Source: Isoetes taiwanensis (taxonomy: Eukaryota; Streptophyta; Lycopodiopsida; Isoetales; Isoetaceae). Taken from it: 64,000 nucleotides of DNA. The position numbers and the translations under genes were made by a program. Positions 34,476 through 47,410 of the stretch are shown piece by piece. Each line of letters opens with the position of its first letter. Position 1 is the first letter of the stretch. The stretch covers positions 3,299,008-3,363,007 of the forward strand of contig JAJEKV010000008.1 of NCBI GenBank assembly GCA_021234155.1, read 5' to 3'. Below the pieces are notes generated by a model. The model ran no database searches, was not told where the DNA came from, and was given only the letters and a program-made list of their open reading frames with translations.

Positions 34476-37400
34476 TTTAAATTCGGTTTTAGGGTTTAGA
34501 AAACTTTTAGATTTTTTTCTAAGATGTTTTACAAAGGTTTGAAGGGTTTTTGGCGTAGGAAGATATTCCCAATGTTCCAAAAATTTAGAAAGCATCTTAT
34601 ATATGATTTTAATGGTTTTGATTTTGGCCGGAATATAGGATTTTTCTTGAGTAAAGCTTCCATTCATGCCGGAAGCATGCACCACTGACATGGAAGCCAC
34701 CGCTGCTATGGTTAGGATTCGTGATATTATGTTCCTATTTTTTATTATTTGAGCCATAACTGCGGCATGGATGCATTCAAGCCGATAATCTAGAGGTAGA
34801 AGTATAGTTTTGTTATGGTAAATTTGCATGGATTGTAGATAGTTTTTTAAAGGTCTTTGGCCGTGGGAGCTTCAAGGCTCTCTTCCACAACCATGGCCAC
34901 CGTGACCACATATCCTTTTAGCCCCCTTGGAAAGGATCTCGGTCAAGTTGTGCGGTCTTTGGATATGGAGCAAAGGCGTAAATTTATACATATGAAGGAC
35001 ACGCCAACTTCCCGGCCGCCAAAGTTATATGAACCGCTACTTGCCTTAGATGATTCTTTGCAAGATTTCATAGCTCCCAAAGCAAAGATTCCGATGATGG
35101 CTTTGGTGATGATTTTTTAGTATTGGAGAATGGCCCCTCACGGAGAACCTTTTTCTTTGCCATTCCGGTTGCAAAAAATGGTAAGATTATAGTTTTGTGC
35201 TTGCATTCATGTCTCTTTTCATCGCCATGACATCTTGAATGCTCCATCGATCATCTATATTGGACATCGGTTAAGATATTATTATAAACCGTGGGTTAGG
35301 GTATTACAATGGATCATTGGCATGTCTATCATAAAATACTTAGATTACATTGAGAGTGTATTTGTTTTGTTCATGCGTAATGCAAATCTTCTCTCATGGT
35401 GTCTGAATGCAATGACTTGGAATGGAAGCTTACACATACCATGATCCGACCTTATCATTCATTGTTCTTCTATATGCAACATTAGGTGCGTGGCGTTTTC
35501 GAGGAAGGAAAGAGGCTCTAACCCCGGCCTCTTCAAGCCATTGTCTGTAACATCATTGGCAGCCTTTAGATTCTCACACCTATGTCATTATTTCGCATAT
35601 AAATGGGTTCAAGATGTCTTGGGATGCAATTATCTTGGGCGATGAAAAAAGTTTTCGACATCTCGTCCCCATTGCCTTTCTTCTCTGTTTGTGCTTTTAG
35701 TAATTGCTCCAAAGAATGTAGATACGCTCCAACTAAAGAGATTGAAAATTCGTTTTCAAAAGCGACCATAACTTCTAAGATGATACTATTGTTTTCCATT
35801 ATGCAGGTTTAAAGAGCGTTAAAGGCGAGCTTGAACAAGAAGTTTGAGGCAGCCATTCGACACTTTGAGGTAATTGTTCTTGAATCGTTTATGCTAGGCA
35901 CAATTCTTCTGCAAGATTTCATAGCTTATCAAAGTGAAGCTTCTGGCAATAGGTACCAATAGTCCCAGCTTTTCTACGTTGGAGGCGGACAGAAAATTTG
36001 GTCAGCATGTTGGGAGGATCCTTGGCAAGCATGAAGTCTATTCACCTGTAGGCTTTGGAAGCACAAAACTTTGCAAAAGGAAAGGGCGTAAGGGTGAAGA
36101 GAAATGGTGTGTCTTAATTTCTTCTACTAATCTGACTACAACTTAGTGCTTTTTATGTAACCGCCAAAGTTAAATGGAAGAAGTCTTCAAGGAATTGTCC
36201 AAATCTCTATGTCTCTTTACTCGGGAAGACACGTAATGTCATGGTAAAGAGCTGATTAAACAAAGACTACTAAAGAAACTGGATGATGCTAAGATTTCGT
36301 TTCTACACTTGACATTTTTCTATTTCACTTTTCAATGCATTCTATGGCATCTTTGTTTTAAGTTATTGCATATGCAAACATTTTCCTCCGACTCTTAGTG
36401 CATTGGATAGTTAATGTCACTTATCCATTAAAGCTCAACATCTTATGGCTACATGGCTTCTCTACTAATCAACTCTGCCGCATAGGAATCGATGTCGGGA
36501 CGTAGCATGCCTCTCGTCGCCGCACGGGGAAAAAAATAGAGACGCAGCATGCCTCACACGAGGGAAAAAAAAATAGAGTCTAACATGTCTTTAAATGTAG
36601 CATTGAATTCTTTTATCTAAGGCAACTAGACATGGTAGGCCTCTTCCACACATGATCAATTCAAATTTTCAGTAAGTTGCAGTTTTAACATGTCTTCATA
36701 TGATCCTTGATGGGTTTAGGCTTCCAAGTGCCCAAGGAAACAGAGTTGAAAATCGTATAGGATGTGCTTGGCTAATTGTATCTATGTCATTTCTATTTCA
36801 TTTTTCTATGCGAAATGGAATGTAGCCAAATTATCTAGGCAATGCAATCAAGATTCTAAGTTTAGTTTGTTAATTACCATAATACTCATATTGGTTGACA
36901 GGAAGCACAAAATGGGCAGCAAGGTGAAATGCTCAGAGTGAATTCAATGTTGGGCTTCCAGAACATCCAAGCACTTTCCCAAGGAAAATTACACTTCAAA
37001 CAAGTTCAGTAGGTGAGGCAGAAGCCCTACTTTTTTAAGCTATCATGTAGTCTCTATATTTGCTAGAAATAAATCTGAGGTTATTGGTAAAGTTCGTGAG
37101 GCCAATTGCCCAATTTGCGTAAAGATTGTAGTGCATTGTGTTGGTAGGAATTTGTAATTTGAAGATGTAGTGTGGTTAAAGTAACAAGACGTAATTGCTC
37201 ATAAATGTAGCTGTCGCTTGCAGGACTTGAAGCAACTGGCCGAAAAGAGACCTTGCACAGATTTTCATTTGCTTGTATATGTACATGTTTGCATCTGGAG
37301 AGGCATACATATTGTAGACAGTACTTAATGAGATAGTACAAGACTTCATGCAACACCTTTATTTCTTTCAATGATTGAGAACCAAGATTCCATGACATTA

Positions 37401-40400
37401 TATGTGGCGCTTAAAGGCGGACTCATAACAAAACGACCTTATTTCTCATGTTGCTTGGACGAACCAAGTAAGTCTTGAAGAGCTTTTCTTATTTTCTTCA
37501 GCTTTATAATTGAATATAGCATTTTTGCATGCCTCTATGGTGGTCAGTGTTGTTTTATAGAATTGCTTGCAGATCCGCCAAGAGGGGCTCCAACTATTCA
37601 TCTTTGGGTGCATTTGGCTTAAGACTAATTCTAATGCTATTTTAGGTTATTGATTGCACATGCATGCCTATTATGGTAAAGTAATAGTTGATTGTGCCTA
37701 GGATATTGCGCATTAAGGGCTACGCTATATTTTTTATTCATCTCTGTGGCGGAAATAGGTGACTTGAAAATTGTGCTATCTAATTCATTGAAAATATTAT
37801 GGCAGTGACAGTTTATGGGCCTAGATGCATATTTAGCTTCGTTGTAGATGGAATCAGGTTGAATTGCTCCTTAAATAGCAGGAAATATAAATATGTTGAA
37901 TGCTTGATACATGCATTATGAGAAAATAGCTTGCAATGGTTTTTAAAGTCTGCTTTTGTCGAAGCTCAATGCTTTATGGGTAGTTATTAATTAAAACATG
38001 TTGTCCAGGTCTTTGAACAGATGTGGAGTAAGAATATGTGCTATATGTGGAGTAAGAATATGTGCTATTATTTGTGAGATTTAAATTGAGATAGAATAGT
38101 GCTTAGGTCTTAGAATTGTCCCTAAAAATATCAACTTAACGGTATGGGTTGCAGAAGATAATAGCTCAATGCTCGGATTTCCTTTGCTACAAGCTTTTCC
38201 AGCATGTTTTGGGTTTGTGTATAGACAGTGTGCATTGTGATATACAGTTATAGGTGAGGTGCTGCTATAGGAATTACACTCAGGTTAAGATAGATTAGCT
38301 GCACATGCATGCATGGTTTAGGATGCAGTTTATAGGCTGGGTTGCATGCTAATGATGGTTTAGAAGGTTGACTCATGTATGTAAGATATATGAAACAAAG
38401 TTCGAGTTAATTTTATGAAGAAAATACAGATTTGGAGGGAGTATAATATAATATTATAGAAGATGGTAAGGGCTTGGTTGCTTTTCTTAAAGGTCTTCGT
38501 GGATGTGGTTGTTAGGAATTTGATTGTATGCGGCTTATGTGGGACGGATGCTATGGTTAACTTAAAAGTTTCTATCGCTGCGTGAAGTGAATAATAATCA
38601 GTTGCAAGTCTATTGTAGTTTGACTTATAGATAAGTATTACAGGTTATGCAAAGAAATGGTGCTTTGCTACATGCGGGTTACGTTCGTTACATAAAGGTC
38701 TACATAATAAATGGGTCACAGTGCAAATATCTCAATATAATGTTGCATTTGGATGCCTGTCTCAAAAAAACTCAAATAGGAAGGCACTTATGAAATATGA
38801 TGCAATTCTAAATACAAATCTACCTTTGATATGGCACTCTATGTTCTATTGATGATCTACGTAATGGTCATTTCCTTCTCAAAAACTCACATGTGATGTT
38901 TACTATTGCATGAGTTACAACCAAGGTTTTCTTTCCAAACAATCTCTACTCCTCAAATCTACCTTTGGCAACTATAACTTCAGGAGCTACGTTTTGAAAC
39001 CTAACCTAGAACTCATACGGAAAAGTTGTCATAAACTATCTAAGCCTTGCACCATTTAGATCAGAATCATCGTGCATGCATCACTGTTCGGTTGAGCAAC
39101 CTTTGTCAATAAACCCTCACTCCCCCTCCCAGGATACCGACCTTCAATGGTAAACTTTGTATGATGTGCCATGCTTTGCTCATTAATGAACCATAAGTAG
39201 AGTATCATTTGAATGGTTGTAGATGCCATCAAAGAAATATGAGGGGCCTTCATTTGCTATTATTCCATTGTCTAATAGTACGAAGATTTTTGTTCAAATG
39301 TAAAATGTGCTAAACTTTACATTTATATTTTACATGAACATTGTACCATAACGTCAACAAAATTACTGTAATATTACAACCGCACTATAATTACAACTCC
39401 ACAGTTGGACATGATATAAGTAGTACATAGACTGTGTGTAGCTATGCATGTCAAACATGAATGCACACCTTAACAAAATACATTATTAGCACTACATAAA
39501 AGAACCGCAAATCAAAACATTGCAAGAAGAACAAGAAATGCAAGGCACTAATTTTAGCTTAACAACCACATTCAACTATATATTATTGAAGTTTAAGCGG
39601 CCTCCATGGTAAACTTATAAAACATTTGTTTCATATGGCCGTCTTTATGGCACACTCTCATTCATACTACAGATCCCCAATCCACGTGATGAAGTCCTTC
39701 CTCCCAACTCACTTGCATTCCAGATGACATAAAAAAACATGCATTTCGCATGCCTAAGAACTCCTTGCTCAAAATCCACTTGCAATTCCATAAAAAAGAA
39801 ACAATTCGTAAGAATGACATCTACAAGACCAAGGGAGTTATTGTGCTTGAGATCTTCTCACAACTAGGTGCTATATTGCAGGCATAGTTTGAAGAAGATT
39901 AAACTTAATTAGAGGTGAGTTAATATTCAAAGCTATGTTCAGTAATGCTCCATTTTTAAATGTTGTGGTTGTATGTTACTTTTCTCTAACAATTATGGCT
40001 AAAGTAAGTTAGGTTTACTGTGATAGATATATAGAAAATGGAGTGATAAATATGATGCACATGGTTACAAACTTATTGTGCTCAAACTATTTAGAAATAC
40101 TTCTGTTATATAATTGCACCATTCATCCATGTTTCCCATCAAAATCCATGCTATATAATTGCCTAATTCACCCATGGTGTAGTCTATTAATATTGCGCTC
40201 TCTATTTTTTGAGAACGGTTAGTACTACACTTGGGTCGCATCTTACAATGCTACATGATCTATGACAAAAGTCTAGGCATTTCTTCCAATCTCATTTGAC
40301 CATTTGGACCTCCAATCCTTTTATGAGCATCATTCTTATTTAGGTGCCTATCATTAGCATTTAAAGGTTGGTCATGGATTATATTATGGTTATGCAAGAC

Positions 40401-40529
40401 ACCATCCAAAGTTTGGGTACACATGTACCATGCTATACAAAAATAAATTTTATGATTCTGCAGTGATTTTGCATCCGAATGAAATTTCTCAAGTTGCATC
40501 TTTGACCTGGTTATTTGTAATGGTGGCAC
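34476..40529. other. Six kilobases without a recognised gene
   Basis: AT-rich, with only short open frames. The most protein-like is 34857-35120 (87 codons, plus), containing SLDMEQRRKFIHMKDTPTS, and 35934-36146 with a basic tail; neither matches a family I know, and the interval between them has in-frame stops. Local structure includes a doubled unit at about 36494-36590 (GTAGCATGCCTC..GGGAAAAAAA) and a 23-bp tandem at about 38021-38066 (TATGTGGAGTAAGAATATG). Confidence 0.4.
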
Positions 40530-43268
40530 AATGGCCGTCTTCCGGTTGCTACACTTGTAGACAGGGAGAACCAAGGGGGCGGCTCCAGGTGTGGTGGATT
40601 ATCTGCTGGTTGAGGAGCAGATCTGCACTGGTTACTCATTTTCCATCGGGGATGTACACCTCGGGCGAGGAAGTAGATCGGACCACCGCCTGCTCATGCA
40701 TCTCCATTGGGAGGCTTCCTGCACCTCGCCGCTTCAACACACCGGATGCCCTAGTCACTGACTACCACCGTCACGGGGACCTATGCCCACTGCTTGAGCA
40801 CGATCCGGCCGGGGCTGCTGCAACTCCCTACACTTCAAGAGCACCGGCCGAGCCGCTTCGCCGCTTGGCCAAGGCCGAAAAGATGCTTTGGGAGAGGCCG
40901 CCACTACGAACCACAGGCACTACCACCTTTCCCTCAAGAACAAATGGTTTGATGATGAGTGTCGGGAGCTCAAACGCGACACTCCAGGCAAGTCATCCCA
41001 TCCCATCTCCCCAGGCCCCTTCCATCAATAAATAGCGCCTTTCTCAAGAACAAGAAGGCGGATACCTTGCAGAGCATAAGCCTTGATGTTTGGTCTCTGG
41101 GACCGCACCCCGGGACATTACGGAGAAGGGTCTTGAGCAAGCCTGCCGCATGATACTGGGGAACATTGCATGGCTCTGGTTATCACTGAAGGGATGTTAT
41201 CATGGGCCTCTGAGGTCTAGCTAATGGGAAGGCAAAGATTTAGATGGCGCAAAAGCGTAACTTCGAAATGGGGGCGGCCTCCATCGGTGCCTCGTCCTCA
41301 CGGCATTATTCAATAAAGCATTGCGAGAAGGCTTCCCACGCAATGGATCACTATGAGTAGTGCCCATCTACAAAGCGGGGACCCTCAATGCCCGGCCAAC
41401 TACCGTACTATTATGGTCAGCTCTCTCTTTGCAAAACGTTATGGCATCCTTGAGCAGCGTCGACAATATGGGGCGTAAGAAAGCGGAGGTGAGAGCTCTT
41501 ACAGCAGGGTTTTCCGCCCGGACATTCCACCATTGATCATATCTTCACTCAAGACATTGATTGAGGATAGCGAGGAATCGCTTAGGGCTGCAATGTTGTT
41601 TCGATTGATTTTGCAAAAGCGTTCGACCGCGATTACCCGCAACAAGCTCAGGGGGCGATTGCGACAATTTGGGGACCCCCGGACTTGCGAGAATGCATTA
41701 TATATAGGTCAGACGAGGCATGCTCGGGCCGTATCACATCAGCAAAGACAACCGTGTCGTGAGCATTGGAGTCGTCGGGGTTGCCCCCTCTCCCCCACAC
41801 TCTTTGGCCTATACATTGATCGGTTGGAAGATTGGCTCTCGAGCATGGAGGTCTTGGGCGCACATCTCATGCATCACACAATCCGGGCAACTCATATATC
41901 TGACGATGTCAACCTCATGGCCTACCTCCGAGGAGGACATGCGGCGTCACTGGATGCTCTTGACACTTTTGCCAATTCGGCATGCGAGTGAACTTGGCCA
42001 AAACTAGGTCTTTGCTTAGTTGCATCATCCGTCGACCAAGGCTTCCCACCTTCACTTACCGGGGGCAAGAGGTAGAGGTGGCTCCAACCTACAAGTACTT
42101 GGGATTGAGTTCTCAACTACCACCTATTGGGATGCGGCTATCGAGGTTGCGGGTCATGGCGGGTTGGAAAGCACTATATGCCATGCGAACAACAGACCAC
42201 AAGGCAGTTATGCACGCACAGGGCCACCAATCACATTTGTTTGGGCCTTGGTTGAGCGGTCTGTTGTATGGGGGCGTGCTGTGGGGTCCGGTCATCTCCC
42301 TCAACACATGGAATGACCTCGGTAGGTGCGGAAGGCCTTCTTGGCACGGGCCCAGGGGTGAAGTCCACGGTTCCTGCAGATCCTACTCGAGGAGGCAGGC
42401 TTTCTACCCCTTCAATCCGGGCCGCATTGGAACGCCATATCGTTTACTTCCAAAAGGTGGTCGCTATGGGCGATACACGCTTTGCCCCATCTTGTTTTTG
42501 ACCGGCGATGGGTCCCCAACGCACGAAATCCTATTTGGAAAGACAAGCAAGCTCGATTGGTTCTCACTGGGGTGTGCAGCAAACAGATGCGTCCGTGTCG
42601 GGACAAAGAAAGATCGCGAGGCACTTAAAGCTGTACCTAGATGCTACTTTCCCCGCAAGCTCGGGATGCAGAGGCTCGACGGCGACGCTAAGGCGGCACA
42701 CTATCGGCGAGAAGTCAATCCTAGGCTCACAAGAGGCCCGCACCAAGATTTTGTACACCCGGTACGCCCATGAAGAAGCCGGCACTTATAGCTTCCATTC
42801 GCGACGGTGCACATCGCCTCCGCATTGAAACAGGCGTTGGGCTCGGGAAGCACGAGAGCAAAGGCTTTGCGTTGTTGCACCCGTGGCGCGATTGAGGATG
42901 AATGTCATACCCTCCAGATCCGCGCGGCATTTGCCCATATCCGAGAGGTATGTTCGACTACTAGTGCCCGCCGGCCGTTTGCATCGATTATTGACTACGG
43001 TGTCGTGGGTTTGTTGGGGTCATACCTCCGAGGAGGTTATGGATGCACTGGACGCGTTTGTGTCCTACGGGCGGTCTTGAATCGTCCTATGCAATTGTCT
43101 AGATGTGCCGGCATGCTTATTATCGCTTAAGGTTTTTCCCTCGAAAACCTTCGCCCGGGGGTTTTTTAATCTCACGTAATATGCTTGTCTGCTCTCTTTG
43201 TTTGGGTCCCATAGGCCAATTGGTCTCCGTGGGACGCCAAAACCTATTCTATTCTATTCTATTCTATT
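40530..43268 (+). pseudogene. LINE, 5'-truncated, with (ATTCT)n tail
   Basis: Frames shift often, but the order is that of ORF2. The end of the endonuclease is DVHLGRGSRSDHRLLMHL (about 40645-40702). Then come NKWFDDECRELKRDT, RT blocks near 41500-41900 with a damaged active site (DDVNLMAYL; YADD reads SDD), the post-RT region (PTYKYLGLSSQL, ALYAMRTTDHKAVMHAQG) and a C-terminal Cys/His motif (GAIEDECHTLQIRAAFAHIR). The 3' untranslated region has a GGTTTTTCCCTCGAAAACC hairpin and ends in four ATTCT repeats at about 43246-43268. High GC content contrasts with the AT-rich flanks, suggesting a fairly late arrival. Confidence 0.85.
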
Positions 43269-43767
43269 AAAACTTTTCCAAAGATCAAATAATGCATAGT
43301 TCTACACATCACTAAATGACTCATTGTCAATCTTTTACACATAACTAAATGAATATTGTCGTCTAAACGATGTGGCTCAACTTATTTAAATTAGAGACGT
43401 TTGTATACCCTTTGTATTGTTTTTGGTTGTGCATAAACTCTTTTGAACCAACATCCGGTCAAATCTTATGGGCACAAGAAATCACAAGACGTTATCAAAA
43501 TTAAGCAAAACTTCAACGTTGCATAGACAATAAACACTAGGACTAGAACTATTGACGACATATAAACACTTCTAGACAAAATTATTTGTCCCTTGGACAA
43601 ATATGTTTAGCATCATCTCCCCTTCTCCTATTTCTTTTTTCATTCATTCTCAAATATAGCTATGTACTGTAACTATCTCTACAACTTTATAATTGCCTAC
43701 AATAGAATCATATTCATGCCCAGTAATGTCCACAATCAAACAATCACCCCTTCAAATTGTTACTAAA

Positions 43768-43795
43768 GCCCGGCAACGCCGGGCACCATAACTAG
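43768..43795 (+). mobile_element. Helitron 3' terminus
   Basis: GCCCGGC-AAC-GCCGGGC forms a perfect 7-bp hairpin, followed seven bases later by CTAG and then T. Hairpin plus CTRR before a T is the hallmark of a Helitron 3' end. The 5' end is probably near the LINE tail at about 43260 (CTATTAAAACTTTTCC resembles plant Helitron starts), which would make a non-autonomous element of roughly 530 bp. The 5' edge is not certain. Confidence 0.6.
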
Positions 43796-43796
43796 T

Positions 43797-43890
43797 TTTA
43801 ATTAAAAGGTAATGTCTAGCTCATACTACATGTTGGTTCAGTTCAACAAGGCGTTCACTTTATTTTCAATGATCCATTTTAAGAACTGCG
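43797..43890. repeat. Short dispersed repeat next to Helitron end
   Basis: TTAATTAAAAGGTAATGTC and the following 75 bases recur at 52678-52762 (TTAATTAAAAGCTAATGTC...). At 52.7 kb the unit continues directly from dispersed repeat A, so the Helitron probably inserted into, or carries, this family. Confidence 0.65.
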
Positions 43891-44009
43891 GTATGAAAAA
43901 TGTTCAGCATATTGTGTAGTTCTTTCTGGTTTATTGGAAGATATCCAAAAGAAGGGGGTCTTGCTTATCTAAATGAAAAGTTAACATCAACAATTCTAGA
44001 TGCTGCAAT

Positions 44010-45340
44010 GCCGGTATTCTATACAGGTGGGAGAAGAGGACCTTGTAACAAATGGTATGATTCTGATTGAAAAGCTGCCATGCAAGCCAGCAAAAATGCA
44101 TCGAATAAAGCTGAAGCAGAAAAAGCATATAAAAGGAATGTTAAGCAAAAGAAAGTTGTGTGGCAAAAGCAAGTGCATGAGCAAATGTTTGATGAGCTCC
44201 AGGCGGCCCCAAACAAATTTTGGATATGCACTACTACGAGTTTATATACTATTCCAGATGCTGCACAGATGCCAAAGTTAGATGGAAGTGCAATACCTCT
44301 TTTCGATAAAAATGATGTGTACCATTCTCTCAAAGAAATGGAAAATGGTAAGGCTCTAGATGCACAGGGGCTTGGAGTAGAGATGCTAAATGGGAGAGCG
44401 ATATGCTTCATAAAGACTTGCTGATCTATGCAACCTTGCATTAGTTCAAGGTGAGTTTCTAGTTGTTTGATGCACTAGCCAGGTAGTCCCAACTCACAAA
44501 GCAGGGTGTCGTAATGATGTAGCAAACTATCGGACCATACTTGTTGGTAGTATCTTTTTTAAACTTTTTGCTGCAATGTTGGAAAAGAAGATTAGTTCTT
44601 GGTCTGATAAAACAAATATACGTGCTTACTGTCAAGTAGGATTCCGGGCCAGGCATTCCACCGTAGATCAGCTGGTAACTCTTTGTGTATTGATGGAAGG
44701 GGCAAAAGGGGCAAGAAATACTCGATAATTGGCATTTATTGACTTTACTAAAGCATTTGATCGTGTTGATAGAAGAAATCTTGCTAATCGCCTTGAACAG
44801 CTACAAGTTCCTCTAGAGCTTAGGCACGCAGTGTCTTGTCTTTATAGAAGGTTCTCATTGAGCTATCATCTCCTTTTAAAGGGCTAGAAAGATTGCAAAG
44901 CACCATTGGTGTTAAGCAGTGGTGCCCTTGCTCACCAACATTGTTTGAATTGTACGTTGATGAGCTAGAATCATGGCTAGCAATGCATCGAGGCTTTGAA
45001 GCTGAAGTTTTATGGATACGTTGTCCAATTGCTTTTGTATGCTGATGATGTTGTGCTTATTGCACGTAGACTAGAGGATCTACAAAACATCTTGATGCTC
45101 TCAGTGAATAATGTAGGCAAAGGGCGATGAGCGTAAACCTACTCAAGTCCAAGATTATGATAATTGGCACTAGAACTTACCCGGACTTTATGTTTGATGG
45201 TGAGCCTATTGAGCGAGTCAAACATTATAAGTATCTTGGTATAGAGGTAGAAGATAATTATAATTGGAACATGGCCGCTATAAAGAGAGCAATTGGGGGT
45301 TTTCGAGCTCTTTATAGGATGTAATGGGCTCAATAGTCTT
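44010..45340 (+). pseudogene. LINE ORF2 fragment with readable RT
   Basis: The frame at 44080-44424 is the linker before RT (NKAEAEKAYKRNVKQKKVVW, GKALDAQGLGVEML). Further frames give the RT palm (FIDFTKAFDRVDRRN near 44735-44780), PCSPTLFELYVDELESWLA and the intact active site LLLYADDVVLIAR near 45025-45070. Next is NLLKSKIMIIGTRT, then HYKYLGIEVEDNYNWNMAAI and GGFRALYRM (45127-45324). It stops there abruptly, at a 26-bp sequence that recurs inverted at 47540. Endonuclease and 3' end are absent. There are a few stops and frameshifts. Confidence 0.85.
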
Positions 45341-45983
45341 CTAGAAAGTCGCATTTAATTAAAGTGGGTCTCATTCCATTCCCACTTTTTTTTGGAACCC
45401 TGTTATTTTACACGAAAAGGACGAGGGAAATTTTTAAAACCGCATTATTGCTTTAGAAGATGCCTGTTTTCCTGTGTGAAAGAAATGGTTAAGGAAAATT
45501 ACGTGGTCTACTTTTCTCGGTTAACGAGTCGAGAAGATAAAGAGCACAACTAAAACCAATGAAAATGCTATCTCTCTGTAAACAAAGTGCTGCTCTGCCC
45601 TGAATTTTTATCCATAAATAATTTCATTACATTGTATTTTACAATGGTTGAAGATACCATGATGGTCGGGCTGACACAAATATTACATCATCTTCGCACA
45701 CAGACCACCTACTGGGAACAACATGCAGAGCAAGGTCTGAGGCGTTCCAAGCCACAAGAGCAACTTGAAGAGAATAGAAATCTGAACACGCTAGCCTGAC
45801 CAATGCATGTCACCAACCTCTTCTCGTCCTCTTTCCTGAATTAACGGGTCTTTCCATGGTTCCCGATCATGTCCTTTCTGTTCGCGATCTGTACTGGGAA
45901 AGGCATTTTCAAGTCAGTGCAAGTGATGCTACAGACAATACAAATAAGAAAACAACCAGTTCTAAGGGCCATTTCTGAAGAAT

Positions 45984-46345
45984 GTAGGTATAAGGCCCTT
46001 TCTCGACTGGCGAGTTGAGAAAGGCCCTAAGGCCCCTCTAAGGGCCTTTCTCGACTCGCGAGTCGAGAAATATAGCTTAGAGCCCAAAAAAAACAAAAAA
46101 CAAGAAAAAAAAAATAAATTTTTTTTCTAAGTAGGAAAAAAAAAAGTTCTTTGAGGGCCTTTCTCGACTCGTCAAGAAAGACCCTCAAGGCCCCTCTGAG
46201 GGCCTTTCTCGACTCGCGAGTCGAGAAAGGCAACTCAGAGTGAAAAACGCAGGTCTGTGGGCCAATTCTGTGGAAAAGGCAGGTCTGAGGAACTTTCTCG
46301 ACTCGCGAGAAAGGCAGCTTAGAGTGAAAAACTTAAGTCTGAAGG
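45984..46345. repeat. Cluster of CTCGACTCGCGAGTCGAG palindromes
   Basis: At 46203-46230 a 28-bp perfect palindrome (arms CCTTTCTCGACTCG) is present. At 46048-46069 the same core gives a perfect 22-bp palindrome. Diverged or shortened versions lie at about 45994-46024, 46160-46185 and 46288-46310. Each is embedded in a unit beginning GGGCC. The repeats are spaced about 55-155 bp apart. Weak relatives appear at about 45523 and 46972. Confidence 0.85.
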
Positions 46346-46389
46346 TCATTCTCGACTCAAACATGTAATCAAACATGAAACAAATGTCA

Positions 46390-47019
46390 CAAACCTACTT
46401 GTCTACAAACATAGTTTCTATCTCCAATATTATGGAGCACAAATCATGATTAATGGGATTTTAATATCTCCAATATTATGGAGCACAAATCTGCTTGAAA
46501 AAAAATGGGATTTTAATAATAGATGAGCTAAACAATATAATATGATCTAAAATAATATAAAACATATGGCATTAGAATTTATATAGCAAGCGTCTGGAGC
46601 TTGGTGGGACGTTCAAGGCGGATTTCAGAGTGCCTTTTCAGGGTCCAAGCCATCGAAGGAAAGGAAATGTGTCTGTTTCGGCAAATGTATCTGCACCTGG
46701 TGGCACTCAAGATATGAGATCTTCTTGGGCGCATTAGTTTGTTTTTTTCCTTGTGTATATGTATATTGTGTGGGGCAGAGAAAGGGTGTCGTTTTGGATT
46801 GGCAGCCGTCTTTGGAAGTTGGGATGTAGCGGAAGAAAGGAGCGGGTTGAGGTCGCGAATCTGATCCATAGAGGTCAGATACATAGAATTTGCCTTGTAA
46901 GATCTTTTATTACTTATATGTATATGTATATGCCGAGATATGAATACTTTAAAGAATCCTGCCCATTCTTGCCTCGTGAGGCGAGAAAAAGCTTCTCTTG
47001 TTTAATTATTTATTGTGTA
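46390..47019. other. Unassigned spacer
   Basis: Holds a doubled ATCTCCAATATTATGGAGCA unit (about 46422 and 46468) and an open frame without family motifs. No gene recognised. Confidence 0.35.
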
Positions 47020-47098
47020 ATTAATCAATTAATTAATTAATTAATTATATTATTAAGCTATTTAATTATATTATTTAATTAATTATATTTATTAATTG
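47020..47098. repeat. ATTA microsatellite
   Basis: Mostly repeats of TTAA/ATTA units with almost no G or C. Confidence 0.8.
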
Positions 47099-47119
47099 TC
47101 GAATGGTTGTTTAGCCATG

Positions 47120-47410
47120 GAACCCCTTCTCCCTCCCTTCTTTTGTCACGTTCCCCTTTTTGCCCCTCCCCATATCCCACCCCTTTTGCCCCTTTGCCCC
47201 TACCCATACCCCTTTCCCTAACCCACCCCCTTTGCCCCCGCCCATATACCCCGGCCCTTTTGTCCCTACCCATATCCCCCTTTGCCTCTTTGCTCTCCCC
47301 TTTGCCCCTTCTCCTCTTCCCCATGCTCTGCCCTTCCCCCTCCCTCTTTGCCCCTCCCCTCTTCCCCATGCCCTCCCCTCCTACTCTTCTTTCTCCACCA
47401 TCCCCCTTCA
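47120..47410. repeat. Pyrimidine-rich tract
   Basis: About 290 bases are nearly pure C and T on the plus strand, made of degenerate CCCCTTTGCCCCT-like units. Open frames across it on both strands are compositional artefacts (Pro/Leu or Gly/Arg-rich). Such mirror-like tracts can form triplex DNA. Confidence 0.8.
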
